64,000 nucleotides of DNA, from contig JAJEKV010000087.1 of the NCBI GenBank assembly GCA_021234155.1, positions 1 to 64,000 on the forward strand, written 5' to 3'. Position numbers and translations under genes: made by a program. This DNA is from Isoetes taiwanensis. Its lineage: Eukaryota > Streptophyta > Lycopodiopsida > Isoetales > Isoetaceae. The notes under the pieces were generated by a model. The model ran no database searches. It was not told the origin of the DNA and saw only the letters and a program-made list of their open reading frames with translations. The number at the start of each line of letters is the position of its first letter. Position 1 is the stretch's first letter. This document shows, one piece after another, positions 35,406-45,649 of the stretch.

Positions 35406-35920
35406 TATATGTTTCATTTCTACTGCATCATCCAATCAAATAAATTAGAATGGAATGGAGATCTTAAAGGTACAAAAGATAAATAGCACGAAGCAAAGGA
35501 AGAGGCAGCACTGACCCAAGTTTTGAGTCTGTAATATGAAGAAAATCTTCAGTAATTCCGTCCCTTTGCTAACAGTGCTTCCCCTACTTCTCCTTCTGCT
35601 TCCGCTGCCATGGATCAGCCGAAACGAAAGAAAGGAGCTCATTCATGCCTGCGATAGGCCCAAACAATCTTTACCGTCAGGCACATCCCAAACGGATCGT
35701 TGCCGTGTAACTGTCACTGGGCGTCACAAAAACCCTAAAAAAGCCCAACCGATCGCAACCGTTTATACAGAATATTCTATGGCATATTATTCTCACAATA
35801 AATCAAGACCTTCAAAACGTCACTCCACCCTCCAACGGGCAACCCAAAAAAAAAACAGTTTACATGCCTCGAAAGTACTTTGTCAAGGCAACATCTTGGC
35901 ACATTATTGCCACGCTCTCT
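35406..35920. other. Probable gene debris, minus strand
   Basis: An open minus-strand block at 35445-35642, with a possible donor near 35518, may belong with the kinesin fragment, but the match is too weak to assign. The rest shows no signal. Confidence 0.3.
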
Positions 35921-36124
35921 CTATCCACAGCACATTTTCAAAAAACTTGACCATGTGATTTTCAAAAAACTTGACCATGATGGTGATATTATGTGGATCA
36001 CGGCCAAAAAAAGAGATGAATTCTGAGGCATCCCTTTGAAGGGTTCCTTGGCTTCATTGAGCAAACCCTGGCGTGCAAAGGCTGAAATAATTATAGTGCA
36101 CGAGACTACATTCCTTTCAAGCAT
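35921..36124 (-). pseudogene. PPR motif fragment, minus strand
   Basis: The minus strand starts MLERNVVSCTIIISAFARQG and continues LLNEAKEPFKGMP. This is one pentatricopeptide repeat of the plant PLS type (known organelle RNA-binding proteins), with Cys for the usual Trp after VVS. A repeated CAAAAAACTTGACCATG block at its end is unrelated. It faces the plus-strand PPR fragment next to it, so the two are not one reading frame. Confidence 0.6.
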
Positions 36125-36189
36125 TTGTTAAGAGAAATTGAAAGCCTTAAGTTAAGGTAAGGTGCCCTGGAATGGCTCACTTACCACCG

Positions 36190-36790
36190 CTTACATTAAG
36201 AACTAAAGACATTGTCTCTTGGAATGTAATTATCAAGGAATTATTAAGGAGGTTATCAAGGAATTATTAAGGAGGTTCGAGAAGTATTTGACACATCCCT
36301 AATCATAGTCGTTGTCTCTTGGAAGACCCTCGTTGCCGGGTATGGTATGCTGAGAATGGACTTGGAGAGCAAGCAGTTGAATGCTTTGGGCAAATACAAC
36401 ATGAATGTGTATGGCCAAATACTGTTACATTTCTTGCTACCTTGAATCCTTGTGGCAGCATAGGAGCTCGAAAGGGGCCGTCAAATGCACATGGTGCCAG
36501 ATGCTGTGACATTCTTATTCTTATGCCTACTTCAAGATTATGAGAATGAAATATGGCATTGTACCAAGCATATATGCTTGTATGATTGATATTTTCGCAG
36601 TTGTACAAGGGAATTGAATTGATCAGATCTGTAGACTGTTCTTTGTGTAGAGAAATATGGTTAGCTTTTCTTTGAAGTGCCCTGCAGAACGCGTATGGGG
36701 AGGCTGATGATGAAGAGAGATATTTTCAGCATCTGGTTGAAATCAGCCCCGAAAATGGTGTGTCGTGATGTTCTCAATTCACATGGAAGC
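36190..36790 (+). pseudogene. Degenerate PPR protein, plus strand
   Basis: In shifting frames the plus strand gives TKDIVSWNVII, VVSWKTLVA, then ENGLGEQAVECFGQIQHECV, WPNTVTFLATLNPCGS, YGIVPSIYACMIDIF and YFQHLVEISPENGV. These are consecutive PPR repeats followed by an E-motif-like end. Frameshifts occur at about 36340, 36500 and 36600. The plant organelle RNA-processing family is clear; the subgroup is not. Confidence 0.65.
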
Positions 36791-37849
36791 CATAGCCTTT
36801 GGATATGCATATGTGTACAAATCCTTTTTACATTTAAGCAGAGGTTAGTGCATTTTTTCTCCAATTCATCTTTGCAATTTTGTCCTCCCCGACTTTGTTC
36901 TTCTATGTCTATTTGATTGAAATATGTTGGGCAAGTGGACCCGAGTTTCTTTGCACTTAAATGTAGGTAGTTAAATGGTCAGTAGTTTGTTAAGAGCTTC
37001 ATTACTCTTAACTGTTCATGATGCAATCAACATTGGGTTTGGTTTGTTGTACACTCATTACGTATAGAAGTTCTCGCCTATGAATCATAATATAGCTTTG
37101 ATATTCGTGAGAAATCTTATAGCTGAATAGCTCGTCCCCTACTCATTTTACCGATCTTGTCATAAATAAAAAAAGAAGACTAAGACCTTGAAGATCACAC
37201 AATCCACCCACACATTTTCTCTGTGTTTTCGAGGAGCTTATTTTAGTAATGATCAAATGTGAGGCAATTTATTGCATACACTGGTACTAGTATCAGAAGA
37301 TATGAAATATTCTCATTCTCCCAAACGAATCTGAGGTTGGCCATTTTATGATGAAACTTACTGCAAGCCTGCATGGTTGTAGCCTTAAATCTGAACATTA
37401 CTGAATATTTATTGTACTAATAAGCTTCGATGTAGGAGCTGCCATTCAACATCACTTCCTACTTCCTATGCAAGTTTCTATAAGATCAAGAGTTCTTATG
37501 GCATTAGTTAGGATTGTGTATTTGCATCATCTGTCATGTAAAAGATCAGAAAGCATAACGATAACAGTATCTATCGTCTCAAAGAGACTGGATTGGTGCA
37601 AAGGAATTAACTGCACAAGATTGTACCATTGTATATTGGGCACTCTTATGCCATGAAAACTTTGCTAGCAAATTGTGGGTTTCAAATATCATTTAGCCTG
37701 CACAATACAATATGTAAGTATATGAGTTGTTCAAGTTTCTCATGATTTTCTTTCCATTTATGCAATCTTGGAAGTGGTTTTGAAGCCCATTGTTTAGCTT
37801 CCACTGGTACATGGTCCTCTAGTCCATTCTTAATTTCCATCATTTTCAC
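36791..37849. other. No gene recognised
   Basis: AT-rich spacer upstream of the PLAT gene. Several short ORFs lie on both strands with no known motif. Confidence 0.4.
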
Positions 37850-37955
37850 ATGCACTCAACCATTGCAATGGCATCATCCCTGTATGGAAGCCATGAGGGG
37901 ACCACTGGAAGAAGAAACCCTAGGGAAATCTGGAAGAAGAAACCCTAGGGAAATG
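37850..37955 (+). repeat. Truncated duplicate of the PLAT gene start, plus a 25-bp tandem
   Basis: ACTCAACCATTGCAATGGCA and the next ~20 bases at 37855-37893 match the start region of the PLAT gene at 38037-38075. The copy then leaves the reading frame. Right after it, TGGAAGAAGAAACCCTAGGG with AAAT occurs twice in a row (37906-37955). Confidence 0.8.
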
Positions 37956-38000
37956 ACTGGATGTCTGTTTGCCATTTGTAAGGCATGCAAAACCTAGCCC

Positions 38001-38010
38001 ATAATATATG
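38001..38010 (+). promoter_or_regulatory. TATA-like box of the PLAT gene
   Basis: ATAATATATG lies 42-51 bases before the ATG. It would imply a leader of only about 15-20 bases. It is the only good candidate close to the gene. Confidence 0.35.
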
Positions 38011-38051
38011 AGACCAGACCGTGGGAAAGCATCATACACTCAACCATTGCA

Positions 38052-38623
38052 ATGGCATCATCCTTGTATGGCAGCCTGCTAATGTTGAATCTAGTGCTCC
38101 TAATGTTAGTCTATGTCTCAGCGCGGGGCCAAGCATCTACGGATCATATTGCCCTACCAACAGCTCAGGTGGAGTAGAATTCATTTGGCATTGTTCAATA
38201 TTATGCATAGAATTGATGAATGTTTTGTTTTGACAGAATGGTGGAGATTGCACTTTGGAGATCAAGGTGAGGACCGGCCGAATCGGTACCGATTCAGACG
38301 TATCTCTTCGGATTTATGATGCTGAGGATTCAGAGGTGATCGACATAGACGAACTCGACACGCCAGGCAACGACTTTGAAGCAAAACATGTCGATACTTT
38401 TGTGTATAAAAATCAGCCTTGCTTGAAATCCATTTGTGCTGCTAAAGTTACACATCAGTCTACCATTAAGTCATGGTCCTTTGAGAGCATCGATATCAAG
38501 GTTAAGACCTCTGATGGTAAGGTTTTGTCCCATATGTTTGGTGCCCATGGATTGGATTTGTTTGGTAGCGCTTCAGCCAGCGCCACTACTAACATTGCCG
38601 TCGTTGGAAGCTGCGCTTATTAG
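38052..38623 (+). CDS. Secreted PLAT-domain (plant stress-type) protein
   Basis: Two exons, 38052-38168 and 38237-38623, flank a 68-bp GT-AG intron in phase 0 and give 167 residues. Residues 1-25 form a signal peptide (MASSLYGS, Leu/Val-rich core, VSARG). The mature part is one PLAT/LH2 beta-sandwich: CTLEIKVRTG (44-53), TDSDVSLRIYD, NDFEAKHVDTFVYKNQPCL, ICAAK and WSFESIDIKVKT. Spacing follows plant PLAT-plant-stress proteins, usually about 180 residues. Known relatives sit in the ER or secretory system and affect abiotic-stress tolerance. The family's GGTDS is shortened to GTDS, and the C-terminal half is divergent with an Ala/Ser-rich end. The ATG context GCAATGGCA is favourable, and a duplicate of it lies upstream at 37868. 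No break is visible, which makes this the one gene in the window likely to be functional. Confidence 0.85.
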
Positions 38624-38639
38624 ATCGATTGGTCTAATC

Positions 38640-39059
38640 CATCTACTTAGATCGATCGTTCGATCTAATCTATCTATGTTTCTGCTCCTCACTCAAGCTT
38701 GATTATCTATGTATGGCATCATAATAAGCAAATATAAATGTGTAATCTAAGTTATCCCTCGTTGATAACTAAATATAAATGTGTAATCCTTGTTGATAGT
38801 TCTTTGCCATTACTCGTATGCTCTAGTTCTTTGCCATTACTCGTATGCTCTAGCGTTTGGAGTGCCTAGATTGCTTTAGAAGGAAGCGTGTATATGATTT
38901 AGAAGGGTAATGGGCGATTATTCTTGATAAATTAAAGAAATTAGAAATGTGTGTTGGGAAACGTCATGTATGTGTAGGGTTGTGGGTCTATATCTTTGAA
39001 TATCATGTAAGTAATGTCATATTCGATGGCATAGTTGGAGTTGATTTTGATGTATTGAC
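38640..39059. other. PLAT 3' flank
   Basis: Contains AATAAGCAAATATAAATGTG near 38726 as a possible polyadenylation region, and small direct repeats (AGTTCTTTGCCATTACTCG twice, 38798-38846). Confidence 0.5.
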
Positions 39060-39994
39060 ATTACAATGCATAAAAACAATTATTTGGAAAGTAATGATGT
39101 GAGATCTATAAACTTTAGAAAATGTATGCATGATCAAGCATTAGGAATTATGTGCAAACTTGTATCTTTTGTTGTAAATATTAAGGCAAATTAGATAAGT
39201 AGTCTTAAAAGTTATATTGCATGGGAGAATTACCAAATTGCATATTTTATTCTTTATACATACCACAGGGATTTTGATTGTATATCATCAACTTCAATTT
39301 TGAGTCGTCGGATTAGATATTGCAATTTAGACATTCTGATTTCAATGAAACTTTGCATGTCCTTTGATAACTGCCTCTTTTAGAAGAGAGAGTTTAGAGT
39401 TTATTTGAAAATGATGGGTGGAGTAGAATATGGATTTGCTTTGGGGGGAAGATTTAGAAAGGATTGGAGATTTACGCATTTTTAAAGCATGGCCATAATC
39501 GGAATACCCCTCTTTCATATTTTGAGATATGCTGGCCTCACAAGTTGGTATTTAGCCCTCAGTTTGGTGAAAAGGCTCTGAACTGCTTTTCCTCGGTTGC
39601 TTATGGCCGTTGATATATCAAAGGGATTTTGAGTGTATGCATCAACTTCAATTTTGAGCCGTCGGATGAGATATTGCAATTTAGATGGTCTGATTTCAAT
39701 GAAACTTTGCATGACAAACAACCTCTTTTAGAAGAGAGAGTCCATATTTTATTTGAAGATGATGGGCAGAGTAGGATATGGATTTGCTTTTGGGCAAAGA
39801 TTTAGAAAAGGATTGGAGAATTACGCAATTTTTAAAGCGTGGCCATAATCGGAATACCCCTCTTTTAGATTTTGAGATTTGTTGGCCTGACAAGCAGGAC
39901 AAATTGGTTGCCATAGTTGGTATTTAGCCCTCAGTTTGGTGAAAACGCTCCGAAGTATTTTCCCTCGGTTGATTATGGCCGTCTATATATATCA
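39060..39994. repeat. Start of duplicated segment, copy 1, with ~330-bp tandem units
   Basis: 39060-39325 matches 53041-53280. From about 39280 a ~330-bp unit (TTGCAATTTAGA..GTCTGATTTCAATG ... GGTATTTAGCCCTCAGTTTGGTGAAAA) runs twice, then continues at 42359 beyond the Rep element. Three units are present here and three in copy 2 (57463-58640). Confidence 0.85.
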
Positions 39995-40090
39995 TTTGGG
40001 GTGTCCATAAATTATTTGGGACCATTGGATGCTGGCATATGCCATAGGATATGCCATGGGGCGAATTTGCAGCCCTCAAATGCAAATCAA

Positions 40091-40290
40091 GATGGGGTCA
40101 AAACCCCCATCTTTGACTTACCCCTAACATTTCCCTAAACCATTGAATAAATAGAATATTTGACAATTAGCAGCTTAACAAAATAAAGAATGAAAATAAA
40201 GAATGATGAGCCTGGGGAGTCGAACCCCCATACAAGATCCCACGCTCATCCAGGCATACTAGGGATCCCAAAGGAGGGATACCTAGTATG
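40091..40290. repeat. Hairpins downstream of the Rep gene
   Basis: GATGGGG-TCAAAA-CCCCCATC at 40091-40111, and a 36-bp near-palindrome CATACTAGG...CCTAGTATG at 40255-40290 with an inner GATCCC/GGGAT pair. Between them, the minus-strand sequence GGGGGTTCGACTCCCC resembles a tRNA T-arm or B box. Such structures could be a replication or termination signal for a Rep-type element, but this is inference. Confidence 0.6.
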
Positions 40291-40981
40291 ATTAGGGGGC
40301 GAAGCCCACTAAGAAATTAAACAAGTTAGTATAAGCATATTATTCCAAACAAAAAACCATTCCCAATTTCGGATTATACAGCAGCCTGCTGCAACAGATT
40401 CAACACGTGTCAAAATGATACCTGTCAAGCAACTCCAAGCTGCAACAAATTGAACAGTACATTTAGAAGATAAACAAGCGTGTTATTTATAAAACCATAA
40501 CCAGTTCTGTCAAGCCCATACACAACAACAAAAAGAACAAGATGTAAACAGATCAGTTCATAGGCACGCCACTCTGTGCATGCCTAATAAGTTCATCCAG
40601 TTGGCGAATTTCTTGCACAAGCAAGACCCTAGCAAGGCTCATATGAGAGCGCAACATGCAACTCAGAGACAGGCACCCCCAATTGATCCCACTCTACAGC
40701 AAAAATAGGATTATGAATTGAGGCATCAGTTCCAACCTAGATAATGCTACTAACAAACTCTTGAGCACAAAAAATTGCCTCAGGCTCAACTGAGAATACA
40801 ACAGGATCTGGATGTGATGCTTCAACAGCAGAAGAAATAAAGGAGTCAGGCAAAGATACACCAGGTTGCTCCACGCCAGCAACAGGCTCCCCATCAGTCT
40901 CCATTATTACCTGCAACTAAAAAACAAATGAACCCATGAAAAAAAAAACCCAACTGTACAGTCCAAAGCCAACCAACATGA

Positions 40982-42028
40982 TCACCCAACAGCCATGGTG
41001 CAATCACCCTTGTGCACAGGGATGAAATCCACACCAGGCTCCAAAATAACAACATCATCACTGTCACGACTATAAGACTCATCACAAATGTCCTCGAAGT
41101 TATTGTCTTGTTCATCCACAGGGATGGCATCATCCCAATACCGCCTCCTACCAGGCCCATTGCGCTCTACAGGTACAAACCCAGCAGGCAGCCCAAACAA
41201 AATAGTCCTCATGTCCGAGGGCATGCACTGAGAAGGATTCAGCAGCACCCTCCAGGCAGCCCGGACACGGTGCTCATTAATGTGGGCAGTATTGGAAGGG
41301 ATAATCCAAGAACTGGATAATGTAAACTTTCCAGAACGAATCATTCTGGCCAATGTAAACAACAAGCTAGCAGTCAACCTACGGTTGTCATGATAGTTAA
41401 CAAAATGGGCAGCTCGATTCAGCAAATTCTTATTATCAAGAACAACTAAGTTTTTTGTATCACCAGCTCCCCATCTCAAATACAAATCCTTACCTTTCTC
41501 GATGGCAGCTTCACTCACATTATGAAGATGGCAGACATAGTGAACCTTCCCCACATCCTTCATACGATAACCAATCATACCCTCAAAACAATGAAGGCGA
41601 GTATTCTTCAAGGCTTTACAGACCAAGATCACACCAGGAGGCTTACAAGCCCAATTAAATTCCTTTTTTTATGGCATCATTCATGGCCCTAGGGGTTTTA
41701 AACCGGCTCTAAAAACAGCCTGACAATGCAAATGATCTACAGTAGCACCCCGTTCCATGGCCACAACTCCAGCAACACACCTCCGATTGCAAAATCCCAC
41801 AAGGCCATCATAAAAACTCACAGGGACATCCTGCCCAGACAAACCTAAGGTAACACTGACATCTATGAGGTTCCAGTCCTGATCAGCAAAGAAAGCATGG
41901 CCTCTCTCTTGGGAATTGGAAGAACTGACATTCAAGACATGGCTCACAGAAGCAGGGCCAGAGGAACGACCACTCTTACCCTTTCTGGCTGCCCTCTTCA
42001 TAGACATGGCAGATAAATACAATGGCAC
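40982..42028 (-). pseudogene. HUH endonuclease / Rep-like protein, broken in the middle
   Basis: Two minus-strand open blocks carry one protein: 42028-41681 (115 codons) and 41632-40982 (216 codons). The first holds an ERG...DHLHCQ segment, with E92 and the H99-L-H101 pair placed as the metal-binding glutamate and HUH motif of Rep nucleases. The second starts with LVCKAL and has GYRMKD, with Y22 and K25 as the YxxK nucleophile motif. A basic N-terminus (KRAARKGK) could be a nuclear signal. A TGA at 41681-41683 and further stops and a frameshift before about 41650 separate the halves. No helicase domain follows, so it is not a Helitron RepHel. Related Rep-like proteins of unknown role occur in mosses, ferns and algae as I recall. 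Such enzymes nick and join single-stranded DNA. Confidence 0.65.
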
Positions 42029-42358
42029 AGAAAAAATCTTACCTGTGTCTTCTTCAATATTGCACCTCCGCTCCCCGCCAACACCCGCGACCCCAGCTTA
42101 TCCACAGAAACAAATAAGAAAACAAAACACACAAATGACACATCACCCAGAGCTCCGCCATCCCTGCAGCAGCCCAAGGAAGAACCACCAGTTCCAGCCA
42201 ACCAGGCATCCGGAACTCCAATATGCCCGCCCAAGATTCTAGGGTTAGGAATCCCAGTTGCCACCGTCATCAATATACGGTATCACATACGAATACCCCC
42301 ATAAAACCTTCATAAACCTTAAGTTATAAATATACCAATTCCAATTTCGGCCACATTA

Positions 42359-43398
42359 TGTCCTCAACTTGAATTTTGAGCCATCGAATTCGATATTGCA
42401 ATTTAGACGGTCTGATTTCAATGAAACTTTGCATGTCCTCTGATAACCTCCTATTGTAGAAGAGAGTCTAGAGTTTATTTGAAGTCAATGGGCAGAGTAG
42501 GATATGGATTTGCTTTTTGAGAAAGGTTTAGAAGGATTGGAGATCTATGCATTTTCTAAAGTGTGACCATAATTGAAATAGCTATCTTTAAGATTTTGAG
42601 ATACGTTGGTCACACAAGCAAGACTAATTGGTTGCCACAGTTGGTATTTAGCCCTCATTTTGGTGAAAAGACTCTGAATTTTTTTCCCTTAGTTGCTTAT
42701 GGCCATCGACACGGCCAATCACAAAATAGTTGGGCAAGAGTCATATAGTTATGAAAGTCATATGTTTGTGTACCCATGGCCATTCGAAGCAAAGACGCAT
42801 TAATAAGAGGATAAGAGCAGCCACTTTTTTGCTCTCAAGAGTGCTTTCAAGAATTGTGTGCAATATGTGGACGTCACCACCATCATATGATACTTTCTCC
42901 TGCTATTCTGACATACTTTAGGAGCCTTGCTCCAAATTCAACTCCGTAAACAAGGCTTTATTTTGCAACGTGCCATTATTCTATTCTATTCTATTCTATT
43001 ATTTCTTCACTCCTTTTCAAAATTGTATCTCTATAAATTCAAATTCATTGTTTACAAAAAGCCTTTACCATTTAGAGTCAATAGTTGTATCCAGGGGCAA
43101 TTCTGCCATTCTAACATGCTCCAGGAACCTTGCTTCAAAGTCAATTCCGTAAAGAAGGCTTTATTTTGCAACGTGCCTTTATTTCTTCACTTCGTTTCTA
43201 TTCTCTAGGCATAATCCCAATCAGCTATTTTCATCCTATTCAAACATTTGTTTAGCCTCTTAACTAACTCTTCATGCATTCTGAAGCATTGAAATTGATT
43301 GCTTGCAAAGATTCCTTGCCATTCAGAGTCAATTGTTGTATGCACATGCAATTTACTGCGATGCTACATTATAAAGGATGGCCTGCTATAAAAGAGCT
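42359..43398. repeat. Duplicated segment, copy 1 continued
   Basis: Matches 58093-59217. Ends the third tandem unit, then unique non-coding sequence. Contains ATTCT microsatellite repeats at 42976-43000. Confidence 0.85.
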
Positions 43399-43522
43399 GT
43401 TGTGGAGTGTCGAGGTATCGCTGTCTCTTTGGGGCAGTTCTCCTTCCTCCTCACTTGCTTTGTAACATTACCATTCTTCTAATATATTGATGACACAGTT
43501 CTTCAAAAAAAAAAAAAAAAAA
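43399..43522 (+). mobile_element. 5'-truncated LINE (or other poly(A) retroposon)
   Basis: About 106 bp of 3'-UTR-like sequence (CTTTGTAACATTACC, CTAATATATTGATGACA) ends in a 22-A tail. AAAAGAGCT is duplicated on both sides (43390-43398 and 43523-43531). Copy 2 of the segment has the empty site with a single AAAAGAGCT (about 59209-59220). Confidence 0.85.
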
Positions 43523-43531
43523 AAAAGAGCT

Positions 43532-44029
43532 TTTCAAAATACTAAGCATGTGACTTTTTATCATTGCATATGCTTGGAATCTGAGGGGTATCTTTATATT
43601 TAGAACTGTTATGATGAACTTAAGTCTTCTGCTATTGGATCTACATGCACGAGATGAATATGGACATCAGACTATGGAAGAAATATGGAGACCCATGTTT
43701 TTGGAGGAGAGGTAAGATCAATTTGTTCTTTGCAGATTTGAGGTTACAATATGGTTTGCTTCTTTGTGTTCATTTTCTTTTTAATTTGTATTCTATGGGC
43801 AAATGTGCAATAAGTTCCTTTATATTATTGCCAAATATGTGGCCCAATTAGAAAACTAGCGGTAATACAGGCTTGGGAAAGGGGTGGGTTCAATTGGGTA
43901 TTTGGGTTAGGTTGTTGCGTTTTTGGCGTTTGCATTGTTTTTTGATGGAGCAAAATGCTTTATCCACGAACAATAGAATGTGAGCCTCTATACAGAAACT
44001 AACAAGCAGCAATAGATAGACAAATTTTT
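43532..44029. repeat. Duplicated segment, copy 1 continued
   Basis: Matches 59220-59738. Copy 2 carries about 30 extra bases at 59341-59370. Ends in the T run where H2 inserted. Confidence 0.8.
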
Positions 44030-44942
44030 GGGTTGCCCCTAGGGGGGCAAACCCTTGTTGATGTGGGTTTTCAGCATATTCTAAGTATATATGTTAGAAT
44101 ATACTAGGATATGCCAAAAACTGCTAAAACCTACTGTTAGCTGTAAACTGGCGGTCATCCGCGTTGTGTGTTGCAGATGTTTGAACTGGAAGACTGGTAA
44201 GACATACAGAGCATCGGGCCATGGCCTGGTCCCGTTCCTTCTCATTCTGGGCAATGCTGGTCAGATTAGAACGGCATGCCTTGGCCGGCTTTTTCACATT
44301 TTCACATTTTGGCGCAGAATGAACTCCACACAATCTTGCAGCCTGCTTTGAATATTGCAGTTATAAGACGGAGATGGCACTGGAGATAGATGGTGCGACG
44401 GATATAGCCTGCGCCGTGATCATGAGCACCAGAATCTGTCCTCATTTTCCTTCTCGGTTCTGATCTGCCATACCCAGTACCATTTTAAGGACAGAGGTAG
44501 GTCCTTTGATTTGTTTGACCTAATAAGGAAAACATGGAGCTGTATAGTTTCGTAGAATGTGTGGTGGAAACGGGTCTGTAGAAAGAATGAAACGTGCTGA
44601 TTGTGGCAAACGAAATGTTTTGTTCTTGCTGCAAACTTTATACCTGGACAATTTAAGGCACTATATAGTGCTCTCTTCCAATTTCTTAGGGCTCCAGTCC
44701 CCAGCTTTTTGGCCCAATTTTAAACAGCCATGTGGGCCAGGTCCCACCATATAATGCTTATGAGCAAATATTCTGAAGTGCGTGATTGGAAGGAGGGCTT
44801 GCAAGCAGGGCGCATGAAGCTATTCTTCTTGTTCCTCCTTCTGTTCATCTCAGTGCTTGCATATGTAAGTAGATCTTACCTGAAAAACTATGTTTTCATC
44901 CCGTGTTTTAAACCTGTTGATTTTTTTGCAGAGGCAATGAAA

Positions 44943-45431
44943 TTACAAGATCAGAACCAGCACTTCATGCCAGGAAAATTCAGGTACCGATGCCACATTG
45001 GTAGCACTCTCAGTCATTTCATTGCATAATTGCAATACTACCAATTCAAAAAGCACAAACAATGCACAATCATACACGCCCCCCATTGGTAAAATTGAAC
45101 TGGCAGAGGCAGCTTCATCTGTATCACAACACTTGGCATCTGCATTATTGGTCATATTTTCTATGCAGGTGTTCAAATGAGATGTATCTGCCATGGTCTG
45201 TGCAAGAATAACAGCCACAGAATCAACTAACTGTGCTGAAGTTCCATGAGCTTGGACAGTCAAGACGAGAACATAAGCACCTGCATTGTGAGCGACACCA
45301 AGGAGAGCATCAACTGTGCTAAAGCTTCCAGGTCCAGCACTTGCAATGAACAAATCACCAGAACCAACTAGAGGCATATTCATATCTCCAATACAATGTG
45401 ATTTAAGACCAAGACAACACAATGTTACCAT
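44943..45431 (-). pseudogene. SIS-domain sugar-phosphate isomerase-like protein fragment
   Basis: A 162-codon minus-strand ORF contains VGSGDLFIASAGPGSFSTVD, ALLGVAHNAGAYVLVLT, VDSVAVILAQTMA and ILPMGGVYDCALFVLFELVV. These are the middle and C-terminal parts of a plant SIS (sugar isomerase) family protein related to 6-phospho-3-hexuloisomerase. The SGDLFIASAGPG loop is the phosphosugar-binding motif. The N-terminal third is missing, and the C-terminus is replaced by unrelated residues, so a captured fragment is likely even though this part has no stop. A Ser for Gly in GPGG and several Gln/Leu changes are divergent. Confidence 0.75.
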
Positions 45432-45519
45432 GACAATGGTCTAGAATAGTTTTTTGAATCGTTTGGATTGGGTTGACCCCAGCTGAATCGGCTTTCGCAA
45501 AAACATTGCTAATTTCAGA

Positions 45520-45648
45520 TAAGACTATAGCTACCATATCTGCAGGAACATATTATGCAGCAATCATGGAGAACAGTGCAGATTTTAGGGACGTGTAGTA
45601 GTTGACGTGGGTGCGGGAAGTGGAAGTCTTTCTTTGTTTGCAGCCCAG
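45520..45648 (+). pseudogene. PRMT4/CARM1-like arginine methyltransferase exon, frameshifted
   Basis: The plus strand encodes AGTYYAAIMENSADF and, one frame over, GRVVVDVGAGSGSLSLFAAQ up to a GT donor at 45649. VDVGAGSG is the S-adenosylmethionine-binding motif I of protein arginine methyltransferases, and the preceding TYYAA.MEN stretch is specific to the type I PRMT4 group (nuclear histone H3 methylation). A single base is missing at about 45590, where AGGGAC stands for the AGGGGAC expected, so the copy cannot be translated. No further exons were found. Confidence 0.8.
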
Positions 45649-45649
45649 G

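Larger units (their letters stand above)
39995..42358 (-). mobile_element. HUH Rep-encoding mobile element (2.36 kb), inserted in the tandem repeat
   Basis: Comparison with copy 2 of the duplicated segment (58060-58095) shows about 2.36 kb of foreign sequence between GTCTATATATATCA and TGTCCTCAAC, with about 18 bp of the target missing. Inside is a single minus-strand protein gene, broken, with HUH-Rep motifs. The side downstream of the gene holds strong hairpins (40091-40111 and 40255-40290). A TATA-like TATATTTATAAC lies near 42335 on the gene's strand. The ends are not inverted repeats as far as I can see. Replitron-like or another Rep-type transposon is my best guess. Confidence 0.65.

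Noticed and set aside
40205-40255. SINE or tRNA gene at the GGGTTCGACTCCCC motif
   Set aside because: Only a B-box-like stretch is present. I found no matching A box, poly-T terminator or target duplication.
41012-41658. Plus-strand ORFs over the Rep gene
   Set aside because: Antisense shadows of the minus-strand Rep frame, with low-complexity His/Pro/Asn composition.
40982-42028. Rep-like protein as the Rep domain of a Helitron RepHel supplying H1 and H2
   Set aside because: No helicase follows, the element is only 2.4 kb, and its ends do not resemble those of H1 or H2.
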